From: CAIKMD01 sp963729935
Lineage (GTDB): Bacteria > Pseudomonadota > Alphaproteobacteria > ATCC43930 > CGMCC-115725
Direction: 5' to 3'
DNA: 64,000 nt
Assembly (NCBI GenBank): GCA_963729935.1
Contig: CAVSPW010000009.1
Span: 1 to 64,000, forward strand
The first letter of the stretch is position 1. Each line of letters begins with the position of its first letter. The notes below the pieces were generated by a model. That model did not search any database and had not been told where the DNA came from. It saw nothing but the letters and a program-made list of their open reading frames with translations. Both the position numbers and the translations under genes were made by a program. Below are positions 8,431-17,882 of this stretch, one piece after another.

Positions 8431-8982
8431 ATGGCGCGACGCGCAGCGCTTCGCAAAAAAGCCGAGACGGCACGCCGGCTCCCCGCCCAGCGCAACCCGG
8501 GCCGGCGCGCGGCGGGCGAGCGCGCGGTGCGCCACCGGGCGGGCGCGACCGCCGGCACCAGCTTCGCTCTCGCGGTCTGCGCGCTGCTCGTCGTCGCCGT
8601 CCTGCCGCTCTGCCTCGTGGTCATAGCCGGGATGGCGCCGACGATCGCCGCCGCCGTCTCCGACCGCCATCCGCAACGCCACCTGCTGCGCTCGGTCGCG
8701 CTGCTCAACGTCGCGGGCATGGTGCAGCCGATCTCGACCCTCCTGCATGCGGGGCTCACGGTCTATGGCGCCGCGACGGTGCTGTTCGATCCCTTTCAAT
8801 GGCTCTGGATGTACGGCTCGTCGGCGCTGGGCTGGCTGTGCTATCTCGGCATGCCGCCGGTGATGCGCTTCCTCATCGAGGGGCGCGCCGCCCGGACCGA
8901 GCGGGAGCTGCAGGCGCGGATGGAGGCGCTGGTCGAGGAATGGGGCGAGGAGGTCGACGCCCGGAAGGCCGAGCTCCGCTGA
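8431..8982 (+). CDS. Membrane protein linked to the pseudokinase
   Basis: 183 residues. A very basic N-terminus of about 38 residues is followed by a first membrane helix (SFALAVCALLVVAVLPLCLVVIAG written in part), two more around residues 85-110 and 112-135, and a charged helical C-terminus (ERELQARMEALVEEWGEEVD). The start codon lies one base after the upstream stop, so it probably forms a two-gene unit with the pseudokinase, another membrane protein. No family recognised. It may be a membrane partner of the kinase-like protein. The gene converges on rpoH, six bases away. Confidence 0.7.
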   Translation: MARRAALRKKAETARRLPAQRNPGRRAAGERAVRHRAGATAGTSFALAVCALLVVAVLPLCLVVIAGMAPTIAAAVSDRHPQRHLLRSVALLNVAGMVQPISTLLHAGLTVYGAATVLFDPFQWLWMYGSSALGWLCYLGMPPVMRFLIEGRAARTERELQARMEALVEEWGEEVDARKAELR

Positions 8983-8988
8983 GCCGGC

Positions 8989-9876
8989 TCAACCCGGCAG
9001 GAGCTGGCGCTCCATCGCCTTCGACTTCATCGCTTTCTGGAGCTTCTCGAAGGCGCGCACCTCGATCTGGCGCACGCGCTCGCGCGAGATGCGGTATTTC
9101 TCCGACAGATCCTCGAGCGTGGTCGGGACTTCCTTCAAGCGGCGCTCGGTCAGGATGTCGCGCTCGCGCTCGGTCAGATGGGTCATCGCGTCGCGCAGCA
9201 GATCGCGCCGGAGCCCGAGCTCCTGGCGGCCGGCGAGACTGGTTTCCTGGCTCTCGGTGTCGTCGACCAGCCAATCCTGCCACTCGCCCTCGCCATCCGC
9301 GCGCACCGGTGCGTTGAGCGAATGGTCGGGGCTCAGCATGCGCCGGTTCATGCTGACGACGTCGCCCTCCGGCACGTCGAGCTCCTTGGCGATCTTCGCC
9401 ACATGCTCGGGCGTCAGGTCGCCTTCCTCGATCGCCTGGATCTGTCCCTTGAGGCGGCGCAGATTGAAGAAGAGCTTCTTCTGCGCGGCGGTCGTGCCGA
9501 TCTTCACCAGCGACCAAGAATGGAGGATGTATTCCTGCATCGAGGCGCGGATCCACCACATCGCATAGGTCGCCAGGCGAAAGCCGCGATCCGGATCGAA
9601 ACGCTTCACGGCCTGCATCATCCCCACATTCCCTTCCGAGATCAGCTCGGAGAGCGGCAGGCCGTAGCCGCGATAGCCCATCGCGATCTTCGCGACGAGC
9701 CGCAGATGGCTCGTCACCAAGCGGTGCGCCGCCTCCGGATCCTCATGCTCGCGCCAACGCTTGGCGAGCATGTATTCCTCGTCGGCCGCGAGCATCGGAA
9801 ATTTGCGAATTTCCTGGAGGTAGCGCGCAAGTGCGCCCTCCGATGCAATGCTGGGAAGGGCAGGGGTCGTTGCCAT
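8989..9876 (-). CDS. rpoH: RNA polymerase sigma-32 (heat-shock) factor
   Basis: 295 residues. Sigma-70 family with regions 1.2/2 (LARYLQEIRKFPML; GNVGMMQAVKRFDPDRGFRLATYAMWWIRASMQ in part) and region 4 (LTERERDILTERRL; RISRERVRQIEVRAFEKLQ). The RpoH box, normally Q(R/K)KLFFNLR, is AQKKLFFNLRRLK. Region 1.1 is absent, as expected for RpoH rather than RpoD. It directs transcription of chaperone and protease genes. Alphaproteobacteria often carry two RpoH paralogs, so I cannot say which one this is. It is divergent from nothing and follows rluD on the same strand. Confidence 0.93.
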   Translation of the reverse strand: MATTPALPSIASEGALARYLQEIRKFPMLAADEEYMLAKRWREHEDPEAAHRLVTSHLRLVAKIAMGYRGYGLPLSELISEGNVGMMQAVKRFDPDRGFRLATYAMWWIRASMQEYILHSWSLVKIGTTAAQKKLFFNLRRLKGQIQAIEEGDLTPEHVAKIAKELDVPEGDVVSMNRRMLSPDHSLNAPVRADGEGEWQDWLVDDTESQETSLAGRQELGLRRDLLRDAMTHLTERERDILTERRLKEVPTTLEDLSEKYRISRERVRQIEVRAFEKLQKAMKSKAMERQLLPG

Positions 9877-9914
9877 TGACGAAATGCTAACGGAAAGCTT
9901 GCGCGCTGTCCAAT

Positions 9915-10856
9915 TTAGATCGATTCCAGAACTTTTATCAAATCCGCAATATCTCTCGGTAAGCGCGAAGAAAACTCGAGATATTCACCGCTCGCCGGAT
10001 GAACGAAGCCGATCACTTGTGCGTGCAGCGCCTGGCGCGGGAAATCGCGCGAGGCCTGGGGCAGAGATGACGCCCGGCCACGCCCATAGATTTGATCGCC
10101 GATAACCGGATACCCCTTCGCCGAAAGGTGGACGCGGATCTGGTGCGTGCGGCCGGTCGCCAAGCGGCACTCGAGGAGCGCCGCTGCGGTGCCGAAACTG
10201 CGCAGCACGCGGTAATGCGTCAGCGCCGGTTTGCCGCCTTGCGCGACCACGGCCATCTTCTTGCGGTTGGTCTTGCTGCGCCCGATGCGCGCCTCGATCT
10301 CGCCTTGCCGCGGATTCGGCACTCCGCGCACAAGCGCGAGATAGGAACGCGTGATGCTGTGCGCGGCGAAGGCGGCCGACAACTTCTGATGGGCGAGGTC
10401 GGTCTTGGCCACGAGGATCAGACCGCTGGTGTCTTTATCGAGACGATGGACGATGCCCGGCCGTCTCACGCCGCCGATACCGGCGAGGCTGGCGCCGCAA
10501 TGCGCGAGGAGCGCGTTAACCAGCGTGTGCTCGAGATTGCCTGGTGCGGGGTGGACGACCAACCCGGCGGGCTTGTCGAGAACGAGGACATGCTCGTCCT
10601 CGAATGCGATGTCGAGATCCATGGCCTGTGGCGCCGGGTGATCGTCGATCGGAGGCGGAACATCGACCAGGAAGCTCTGACCTGGTTTGACCCGAATCGA
10701 GGGGTCCGTTATCGTCGCGCCTTCGAGGCTCACTTGCCCGGTCTCGACGAGACGCTTCAACCGGGTGCGCGACAGCGCGGCGAGGCGGGCCGCCAGAACG
10801 CGGTCGAGCCGTTCGCCGGCCTCGTCATCTCCGACGGTGACACGTTCTCTGGCCAT
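9915..10856 (-). CDS. rluD: RluD-type 23S rRNA pseudouridine synthase
   Basis: 313 residues. An N-terminal S4 RNA-binding domain (ERLDRVLAARL, then SRTRLKRLVETGQV) is followed by the RluA/RluD catalytic domain. The active-site motif HRLDKDTSGL is at about residues 139-148, and GRTHQIRVHL marks the downstream core. It isomerises uridines in helix 69 of 23S rRNA (the usual RluD targets 1911, 1915, 1917). A small membrane protein gene lies divergently with only 21 bases between the two starts, so they share a promoter region. Confidence 0.93.
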   Translation of the reverse strand: MARERVTVGDDEAGERLDRVLAARLAALSRTRLKRLVETGQVSLEGATITDPSIRVKPGQSFLVDVPPPIDDHPAPQAMDLDIAFEDEHVLVLDKPAGLVVHPAPGNLEHTLVNALLAHCGASLAGIGGVRRPGIVHRLDKDTSGLILVAKTDLAHQKLSAAFAAHSITRSYLALVRGVPNPRQGEIEARIGRSKTNRKKMAVVAQGGKPALTHYRVLRSFGTAAALLECRLATGRTHQIRVHLSAKGYPVIGDQIYGRGRASSLPQASRDFPRQALHAQVIGFVHPASGEYLEFSSRLPRDIADLIKVLESI

Positions 10857-10877
10857 CTTCGTAAAGTGGACCCAAAC

Positions 10878-11183
10878 ATGCGCGCTCTCAAGATCCTGGT
10901 CATCGCGATGGGCGTTTTGCTCGTCGCCGGCACGACCGCTCTGGTCATTGCCGTGGTTGCTCGCGTTAACCGTCCGGCGACGTCGGCGGCGCCGGTTGCG
11001 ACGGGCGCGCGCACGATCGAGCTTCCGCCGGGCTCGCGCGTCCTCGCCGCCGAGGCGAGCGGCGACCGCCTTGTCATCAGGCTCGCGCTCGCCGAGGGCG
11101 ACGAGGAGTTGCTGATCTTCGATCTCGCCAGCGGCGCCCGCATCGCCACGATCATGCTGCGCGCCAACCCGGCGACGCCCTAG
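10878..11183 (+). CDS. Small single-pass membrane protein (DUF6476-like)
   Basis: 101 residues. One N-terminal membrane helix (ALKILVIAMGVLLVAGTTAL) is followed by a short periplasmic domain with a beta-type pattern (IELPPGSRVLAAEASGDRL; LIFDLASGARIATI). This layout and its place divergent from rluD match the DUF6476 family of alphaproteobacteria, whose function is unknown. Start is the ATG soon after AAAGTGGA. The longer upstream frame is antisense to rluD and is not real. Confidence 0.75.
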   Translation: MRALKILVIAMGVLLVAGTTALVIAVVARVNRPATSAAPVATGARTIELPPGSRVLAAEASGDRLVIRLALAEGDEELLIFDLASGARIATIMLRANPATP

Positions 11184-11373
11184 CCCGATTTTCCAGAAAC
11201 GCTTCTGCCGCAGCGAGAAACGTGAAGTCGAGCGCGACGCGCGGCCGCGCTCGGGCGCTCACCCGTCGGCGGGCAAGAGCGCGGTTGATCGAGAGGCGTG
11301 CGCCGGCGGCGCGTTCGAAATGCCACGCCGCGCAAAAAAACTCTCGGATGCGCGAGAATTTTTCTTGCATCAC
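11152..11373 (-). CDS. Possible small basic protein, 73 aa
   Basis: Minus-strand frame with a plausible amino-acid pattern (FSRIREFFCAAWHFERAAG, then basic helices). It overlaps the end of the small membrane-protein gene by 32 bases. There is no ribosome binding site in front of its ATG and no neighbour to support it. It may be a chance frame in GC-rich DNA. Listed because it fills an otherwise gene-free stretch. Confidence 0.22.
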   Translation of the reverse strand: MMQEKFSRIREFFCAAWHFERAAGARLSINRALARRRVSARARPRVALDFTFLAAAEAFLENRARASPGWRAA

Positions 11374-11439
11374 ATGAATTTGCGATTATTTATCGCATCC
11401 GCGACGCACTCGCACGTGCCTATGGCCCATCGTGGTTAT

Positions 11440-11743
11440 GCAACGACGTAACGCGTCCTTTTTGGCAGAGCCGGTCACCGTGGGCCGGTCCCGAGAGGGA
11501 GCTCGATATGGTTGCTATCCAACGCAGGGCGGCCGCGCCCTGCCCTGACGCCACGCCTCGGCAAATCAGGGAAGCTCGCGGCACCGGTGGCCGCGGTCTC
11601 TCCGAAGCCAGCAGTCAATTTTAAACCATTCTCCGGTAGGAAGGGCGTTCGCCCGCGTGTACCGGAGCGTCTTTTCGCGCCGCCATTCCTCGCGAGAGGG
11701 GCAACGGCAATCGGCGTCATGCCGAACCTGAGCCAAGGATACC
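11440..11743 (+). promoter_or_regulatory. Structured leader of the PLP decarboxylase gene
   Basis: About 300 bases before the decarboxylase hold a 38-codon upstream ORF and several hairpins. GCAGGGCG/CGCCCTGC (11524-11543) lies inside the ORF and competes with CCCTGA/TCAGGG (11543-11571). A strong composite hairpin, CTCCGGTA/TACCGGAG around GGGCG-TT-CGCCC (11631-11667), starts seven bases after the ORF stop and is followed by CGTCTTTTC, like an attenuator. Alphaproteobacterial ornithine decarboxylase genes are known to carry a conserved 'speF' leader RNA. I propose that this is such a leader but cannot test the alignment. Upstream (11340-11400) is AT-rich and may hold the promoter. Confidence 0.55.
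11508..11624 (+). CDS. Candidate leader peptide (upstream ORF), 38 aa
   Basis: Short ORF beginning MVAIQRRAAAPCPDATPRQ, preceded by GAGGGAGC about eight bases before the ATG. It ends in TAA seven bases before a strong hairpin followed by a T run. A ribosome stalled or finishing here would decide whether that hairpin forms. Polyamine-responsive leader peptides control speF in gammaproteobacteria, but this peptide has a different sequence, so the role is inferred from position only. Confidence 0.4.
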   Translation: MVAIQRRAAAPCPDATPRQIREARGTGGRGLSEASSQF

Positions 11744-11749
11744 GTGGAA

Positions 11750-12880
11750 ATGAGCAAGAAAATCGCCAAGTTTCTCGCCGAACGCCAACCCGAGACGCCC
11801 TGTCTGGTGGTCGATCTCGACGTCGTCGCGGGCGCCTACAAGCTGCTGCGCCGTTACATGCCGCTGGCAAGGATCTTCTATGCCGTGAAGGCTAATCCGG
11901 CGCCCGAGGTCGTTTCCCTCCTGCGCGATCTGGAATCGAGCTTCGACGTCGCAAGCCGCAACGAGGTTGATTTGTGCCTCGAGCGCGGCGTCGGGCCCGA
12001 GCGTATCTCCTTCGGCAACACGATCAAGAAAGAGCGCGACATCGCTTACGCCTTCGGGCGGGGCGTGAAGCTCTACGCCTTTGACAGCCTTGGCGAGCTC
12101 GAAAAGCTCGCGCGGGCGGCGCCGGGCTCGCGCGTTTTCTGCCGCATTTTAGTCGAATCCGTCGGAGCCGAATGGCCGCTGTCGCGCAAATTCGGCTGCA
12201 GCCCGGAAATGGCGGTGGAGCTCTTGCGCCAAGCCAAGACTTTGGGTCTCGATCCCTATGGCGTGTCCTTCCATGTCGGCTCGCAGCAGACGAAGCTCGA
12301 CCAATGGGATGGCGCGATCGAGCGCGCGGCCAAGATGTTCTGGGCGCTTGCCGAGACCGATATCAACCTGCGCATGGTCAATGTCGGCGGCGGCTTTCCC
12401 GCCAAGTACCGTGGCGACGTGCCGGGCGTCGTTCAATACGCGAACGCGGTGATGGGAGCGATCACCCGTCATTTCGGCAACGACTTGCCCGAGATCATCG
12501 TCGAGCCGGGGCGCTCGATCGTGGGCGATGCTGGCGTGATCCAGAGCGAGGTCGTGCTGATTTCGCGCAAGGCGGCCAATGACGAGAAGCGTTGGGTCTA
12601 TCTCGATGTCGGCAAGTTCAACGGTCTGGCCGAGACCATGGACGAGGCCATCAAGTACCGGATCAAGACTCCGGTCGATGGCACCCCCACCGGTCCGGTC
12701 GTGATCGCGGGCCCGACCTGCGATAGCGCCGACATTCTCTATGAGAAGACGCGCTACCGCTTGCCGCTTGAGCTGAAGGTCGGCGACAAGGTCGAGATCC
12801 AGGCGACGGGCGCCTACACCTCGAGCTATGCCTCGGTCGGCTTCAACGGGTTCACGCCGATCAAGACCTACTGCATCTGA
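11750..12880 (+). CDS. Ornithine/lysine decarboxylase, fold III
   Basis: About 376 residues. PLP-dependent decarboxylase of the alanine-racemase fold (eukaryotic ODC type). The PLP lysine is in IFYAVKANPAPEV. HVGSQ and the phosphate-binding GGGFP follow, then VEPGRSIVGDAG and the catalytic GPTCDSAD with its Cys and Asp. It makes putrescine from ornithine (or cadaverine from lysine). The relaxed loop residues do not let me separate the two. Either ATG at this position or the GTG six bases upstream could start it; AAGGA lies before both. A long leader suggests polyamine-linked control. The 3' end overlaps the convergent DUF1194 gene by 13 bases. Confidence 0.9.
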   Translation: MSKKIAKFLAERQPETPCLVVDLDVVAGAYKLLRRYMPLARIFYAVKANPAPEVVSLLRDLESSFDVASRNEVDLCLERGVGPERISFGNTIKKERDIAYAFGRGVKLYAFDSLGELEKLARAAPGSRVFCRILVESVGAEWPLSRKFGCSPEMAVELLRQAKTLGLDPYGVSFHVGSQQTKLDQWDGAIERAAKMFWALAETDINLRMVNVGGGFPAKYRGDVPGVVQYANAVMGAITRHFGNDLPEIIVEPGRSIVGDAGVIQSEVVLISRKAANDEKRWVYLDVGKFNGLAETMDEAIKYRIKTPVDGTPTGPVVIAGPTCDSADILYEKTRYRLPLELKVGDKVEIQATGAYTSSYASVGFNGFTPIKTYCI

Positions 12881-13581
12881 AGGGCCGCAAGGCCGGTTGC
12901 AGGGCTCCTCGCCGCGATCTCGGCGAGGAGCTTTTGCTGTATGGCGGTGGCGAAGGACTGGATATCCCGGATCTGGAGCAGGAAGGCGCCTTCGCCACCG
13001 ATCACGTCCTGATCGTAATAGCGATCGAGCCACGGTTCACTGGCAAGGATGGCCAGCCCGTTGATGGTGATCCCCTGCGCCACCAGCGCGTCGCGAATGG
13101 CGGCTGGCGGCGGTCCGATATTAGCCATGCCATCGCCCGAAACGTCGATGACCCGACGCGCGGCCTGATCCGGAAGGCGGCGAAAGGCGGCGTCGGCCGC
13201 CAGCAGCGCATCGCCGATCGCGGTGAGGCCGTTCGAACTGCGCTTGCCGGCGCGAAGCTTTGCCGCAAACGCGCTGGCGCTTGCCCGATCCCACACCCGT
13301 GTCCAGTCGACGGCCACCGCCTGCTTGTCGCGGTCCGACCACTCCAGTACGAGGACGTCGATGACACCGTGTCGGCCGCCCTTGATCGCGTCAACGATCT
13401 GCGGGTTATCGAAGGCTCGGGCGATGCCTTCATGCTGTAGGACGTATTCGCCGGCATCAACGCTCTCCGACACGTCCACGGCGAGAACCAACGCCATATC
13501 GACGGCTTCGGCGCGGGCCGGTCGATGCGAGACGAGCAAGATGGCGACGGCAGCGATCACTGCCAGGCGAGCGTTTGTCAT
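12868..13581 (-). CDS. Exported VWA-type protein (DUF1194)
   Basis: 237 residues. A signal peptide (LAVIAAVAILLVSHRPARA) is followed by a von Willebrand A-like domain. Its MIDAS start is LAVDVSESVDAGEY, with further metal-site residues in RSSNGLTAIGDAL and VIDVSGDG. This matches the DUF1194 family, which is exported and of unknown function. Start is ATG; a TTG six bases upstream is in frame but unlikely. It converges on, and slightly overlaps, the decarboxylase gene. Confidence 0.85.
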   Translation of the reverse strand: MTNARLAVIAAVAILLVSHRPARAEAVDMALVLAVDVSESVDAGEYVLQHEGIARAFDNPQIVDAIKGGRHGVIDVLVLEWSDRDKQAVAVDWTRVWDRASASAFAAKLRAGKRSSNGLTAIGDALLAADAAFRRLPDQAARRVIDVSGDGMANIGPPPAAIRDALVAQGITINGLAILASEPWLDRYYDQDVIGGEGAFLLQIRDIQSFATAIQQKLLAEIAARSPATGLAALQMQ

Positions 13582-13720
13582 GATCAATTCGAGACGGTCA
13601 TCATTGCCACAATTGGGGCTTTATAAAGGCTCGGACGGCTTGTCGTCGCGGGGCTTCCCGACTAATAATCGCGCATCGGTCGGCCCGATTCTTGCGACAT
13701 CCCGATGCGTCGAGGAAATA

Positions 13721-14179
13721 ATGCTCACGAAGCTCGTCTCATGTGCCGCTTTCGCCGTCGGTATCGCGATGCTGGGTTCGGTCCCGGGTCCCGCCGCGGC
13801 TGCAACCCAGCCACCGAATTGCGCGACGATCGCATTCAAGCCGATGTTGTCTCGATCGGGCGATGGTCAGCAGGATGCAGGACTCTACAAATCCCGCTTC
13901 GGCCGCATCGAAGTCAAGGCGATGGTCAAGGATGGGGTCGCCCAGAAATATTTCGTCGAGATTAACGGCAAGCCGCTGGCGCCCGCAAGCGGGCCTCTAC
14001 CGGAGACTTTGGCGGCATGCGCGAAGGCCAAGCGGCTCAGCGCGCCGACGCCCTCCGACACCGACTGTATCGGCGATCAGGTGACTGTATTGATCGACCA
14101 CAGCGGCGAGACGCGCTATGTCCTGCTTTACGTTCACCATGCGGGCAATTGGCGCTTCTGCAGCGCCGGCATCTCTTGA
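13721..14179 (+). CDS. Secreted protein of unknown function
   Basis: 152 residues. The signal peptide is MLTKLVSCAAFAVGIAMLGS up to about AAAA at residue 28. The mature domain has four Cys (NCATIAF, LAACAKAK, DTDCIGD, WRFCSAG), consistent with two disulfides in the periplasm, and an edge-strand pattern. CGAGGAAATA gives a ribosome binding site. I do not recognise the family. It is divergent from the DUF1194 gene, with 139 bases between, and converges on the S41 protease. Confidence 0.65.
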   Translation: MLTKLVSCAAFAVGIAMLGSVPGPAAAATQPPNCATIAFKPMLSRSGDGQQDAGLYKSRFGRIEVKAMVKDGVAQKYFVEINGKPLAPASGPLPETLAACAKAKRLSAPTPSDTDCIGDQVTVLIDHSGETRYVLLYVHHAGNWRFCSAGIS

Positions 14180-14203
14180 TCTCATGCCGGCGCGGTAGCC
14201 GGG

Positions 14204-15787
14204 TCAGCGATTTATCGCGACCCTGGTCGATGCCATCCCGGCCAGGACGGAACGATAGAGCGTGGTATCGTCCAAGAGCCGCGTGGCAACCAGACGGTCG
14301 ATGCCGCGTTTCTCATGGCCGGGCGGGCAGCGGGCGCGCAATTGACGCCATCCGGCATCATCGAGCGCTGCGCGCGACTGGGCGAGGTCGGCCTGCACGG
14401 GGGAAGGAGCTCCCGATAATAGCTTGCCGGCGCTCGCAGCGGTGTCGTCGAGCGCCGATGTGCACAGGGTCGGCACCACGCCATGCGTGTTGAGGAAATA
14501 GCCATCGGGCGTGATGATCTGGGCCCAGGTCACCGTCAATTCCCCGTCATTCGCAGTGCGCAGCACCGTTTGAACGGTGCCCTTGCCGTATGATGATGTG
14601 CCGATCACAACGGCGCGTCCCAAATCCTGAAGCGCCGCGGCCACGATCTCGGAAGCCGAGGCCGAGCCGCCATTGATCAGCACGACCATCGGCAAGGTCT
14701 CGACGCCGGGCTGTTTGGCCACTTTGAAGTGCTGCATGCTTTGCGGATTGCGGCCGATGGTCGAGACGACGTCGCCGCCGGGGAGGAAGAGGCTGGCGAC
14801 GTCGACCGACTGGTCGAGCAATCCACCCGGATTGTCGCGGAGATCGAGCACGATCCCATGCAGTGCGGGGCCGAGCTCGCGATGGGCCAGGCGCAGAAGA
14901 TCGGCGAGGCTACGAGCCGTCCGCTGATTGAAGGCACGCACGTTCAGCCATGCGAGCCCGTTCTCTTCCTTGAGCGTTACCGTCTCGGGAATGATCTTTG
15001 CCCTTAACATCGAGACTTCGAGTGGTTCGGCCTGGCCGCGGCGCGCAACCGCGAGCTGAATGCGGGTCTGAGCCGGCCCCCGGAGCTGACGGCGCACGTC
15101 ATCGACGGCGAGCGTCGCGACCGGAATGCCGTCGAGAGAAACAATGCGATCGCCGGCGAGGAGGCCCGCGCCGGCCGCGGGCGTATCGGGCAGCACCGAT
15201 GCGATGCGCACGCCCCGTTCTTCAATTTCGAGCGTCACCCCGATTCCGGAGAAACCGTCGCGGGCGGCGCGCCGCTCGCGCGCGATTTCGGGTCTTGCAT
15301 AGCGCGAATACGGATCGAGCGCTGCAAGGCTCGCATCGATGACCTGCTCATCGAGCCGGTCGGCGGGCGACGCCGCAATCTCCGGTGACAGGGTGCGTGC
15401 GGCGGCAATCACCTTGGCGGTCAGCGCCCCCCATTGGGAGCTGTTCGCCGAGGCGGGGATGGAAAAACGCAGGATGCTCGCACCGTGCCGCAGGACCAGT
15501 TGATCGCCGGTATGCGCGATCGAAATAGCGGGATCGATCGTCGCAAGACGTGCCAGCCCGGCAAGCGCGAGTTGGTCGGGCACGACTTTCTTGATGTGGA
15601 ACTCGATGATGTCCTTGTTGGCCTCGGCAAAGAGCGCGCGCTCATCGGCCGCACTCACATTCGGAGGAAGCGGCGTTGCCGCGCAGCCAGCAAGGGCGAG
15701 CGCCGCCGCGATCATGGCCCAGCACCGCACGAAAGCTGCGCCTGGCCCCGAAAAAGCGAAAGAGGATGATAAAGTCGATCCCGCCAT
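14204..15787 (-). CDS. S41 C-terminal processing peptidase, lipoprotein
   Basis: About 527 residues. A hydrophobic N-terminus ends in the lipobox ALAGC, so it is probably an outer or inner membrane lipoprotein facing the periplasm. A helical region is followed by a PDZ domain (GFSGIGVTLEIEERGVRI; AGAGLLAGDRIVSLDG) and the S41 core. LDLRDNPGGLL is typical, the nucleophile Ser is in GGSASASEI and the general-base Lys is in SYGKGTVQ. It is related to CtpA/Prc. The start could also be a later ATG just before the lipobox. The family trims periplasmic or envelope proteins. Confidence 0.88.
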   Translation of the reverse strand: MAGSTLSSSFAFSGPGAAFVRCWAMIAAALALAGCAATPLPPNVSAADERALFAEANKDIIEFHIKKVVPDQLALAGLARLATIDPAISIAHTGDQLVLRHGASILRFSIPASANSSQWGALTAKVIAAARTLSPEIAASPADRLDEQVIDASLAALDPYSRYARPEIARERRAARDGFSGIGVTLEIEERGVRIASVLPDTPAAGAGLLAGDRIVSLDGIPVATLAVDDVRRQLRGPAQTRIQLAVARRGQAEPLEVSMLRAKIIPETVTLKEENGLAWLNVRAFNQRTARSLADLLRLAHRELGPALHGIVLDLRDNPGGLLDQSVDVASLFLPGGDVVSTIGRNPQSMQHFKVAKQPGVETLPMVVLINGGSASASEIVAAALQDLGRAVVIGTSSYGKGTVQTVLRTANDGELTVTWAQIITPDGYFLNTHGVVPTLCTSALDDTAASAGKLLSGAPSPVQADLAQSRAALDDAGWRQLRARCPPGHEKRGIDRLVATRLLDDTTLYRSVLAGMASTRVAINR

Positions 15788-15877
15788 CACCCGCCGATTT
15801 GCCAAAATCCCGGACGAGATGACGATTTTTGCGCGGCGCGGTTCCCGGAGGCAAGTGAAAACGCCGCCTCGCGATAC

Positions 15878-17803
<1,926 letters not shown>

Positions 17804-17882
17804 CTCCCCGTCGATATCGATTTCGGTGATTTCGACGACGCCGATCTCGGGCAGCGCGCGCGCGCCTCGGCCGTCGCCTCTC

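Noticed and set aside
6279..8759. Long minus-strand frame opposite the pseudokinase gene
   Set aside because: Arg/Ala/Gly-rich and without domain pattern; the plus-strand frame has kinase-like motifs and a tail anchor, so this is a GC-rich shadow.
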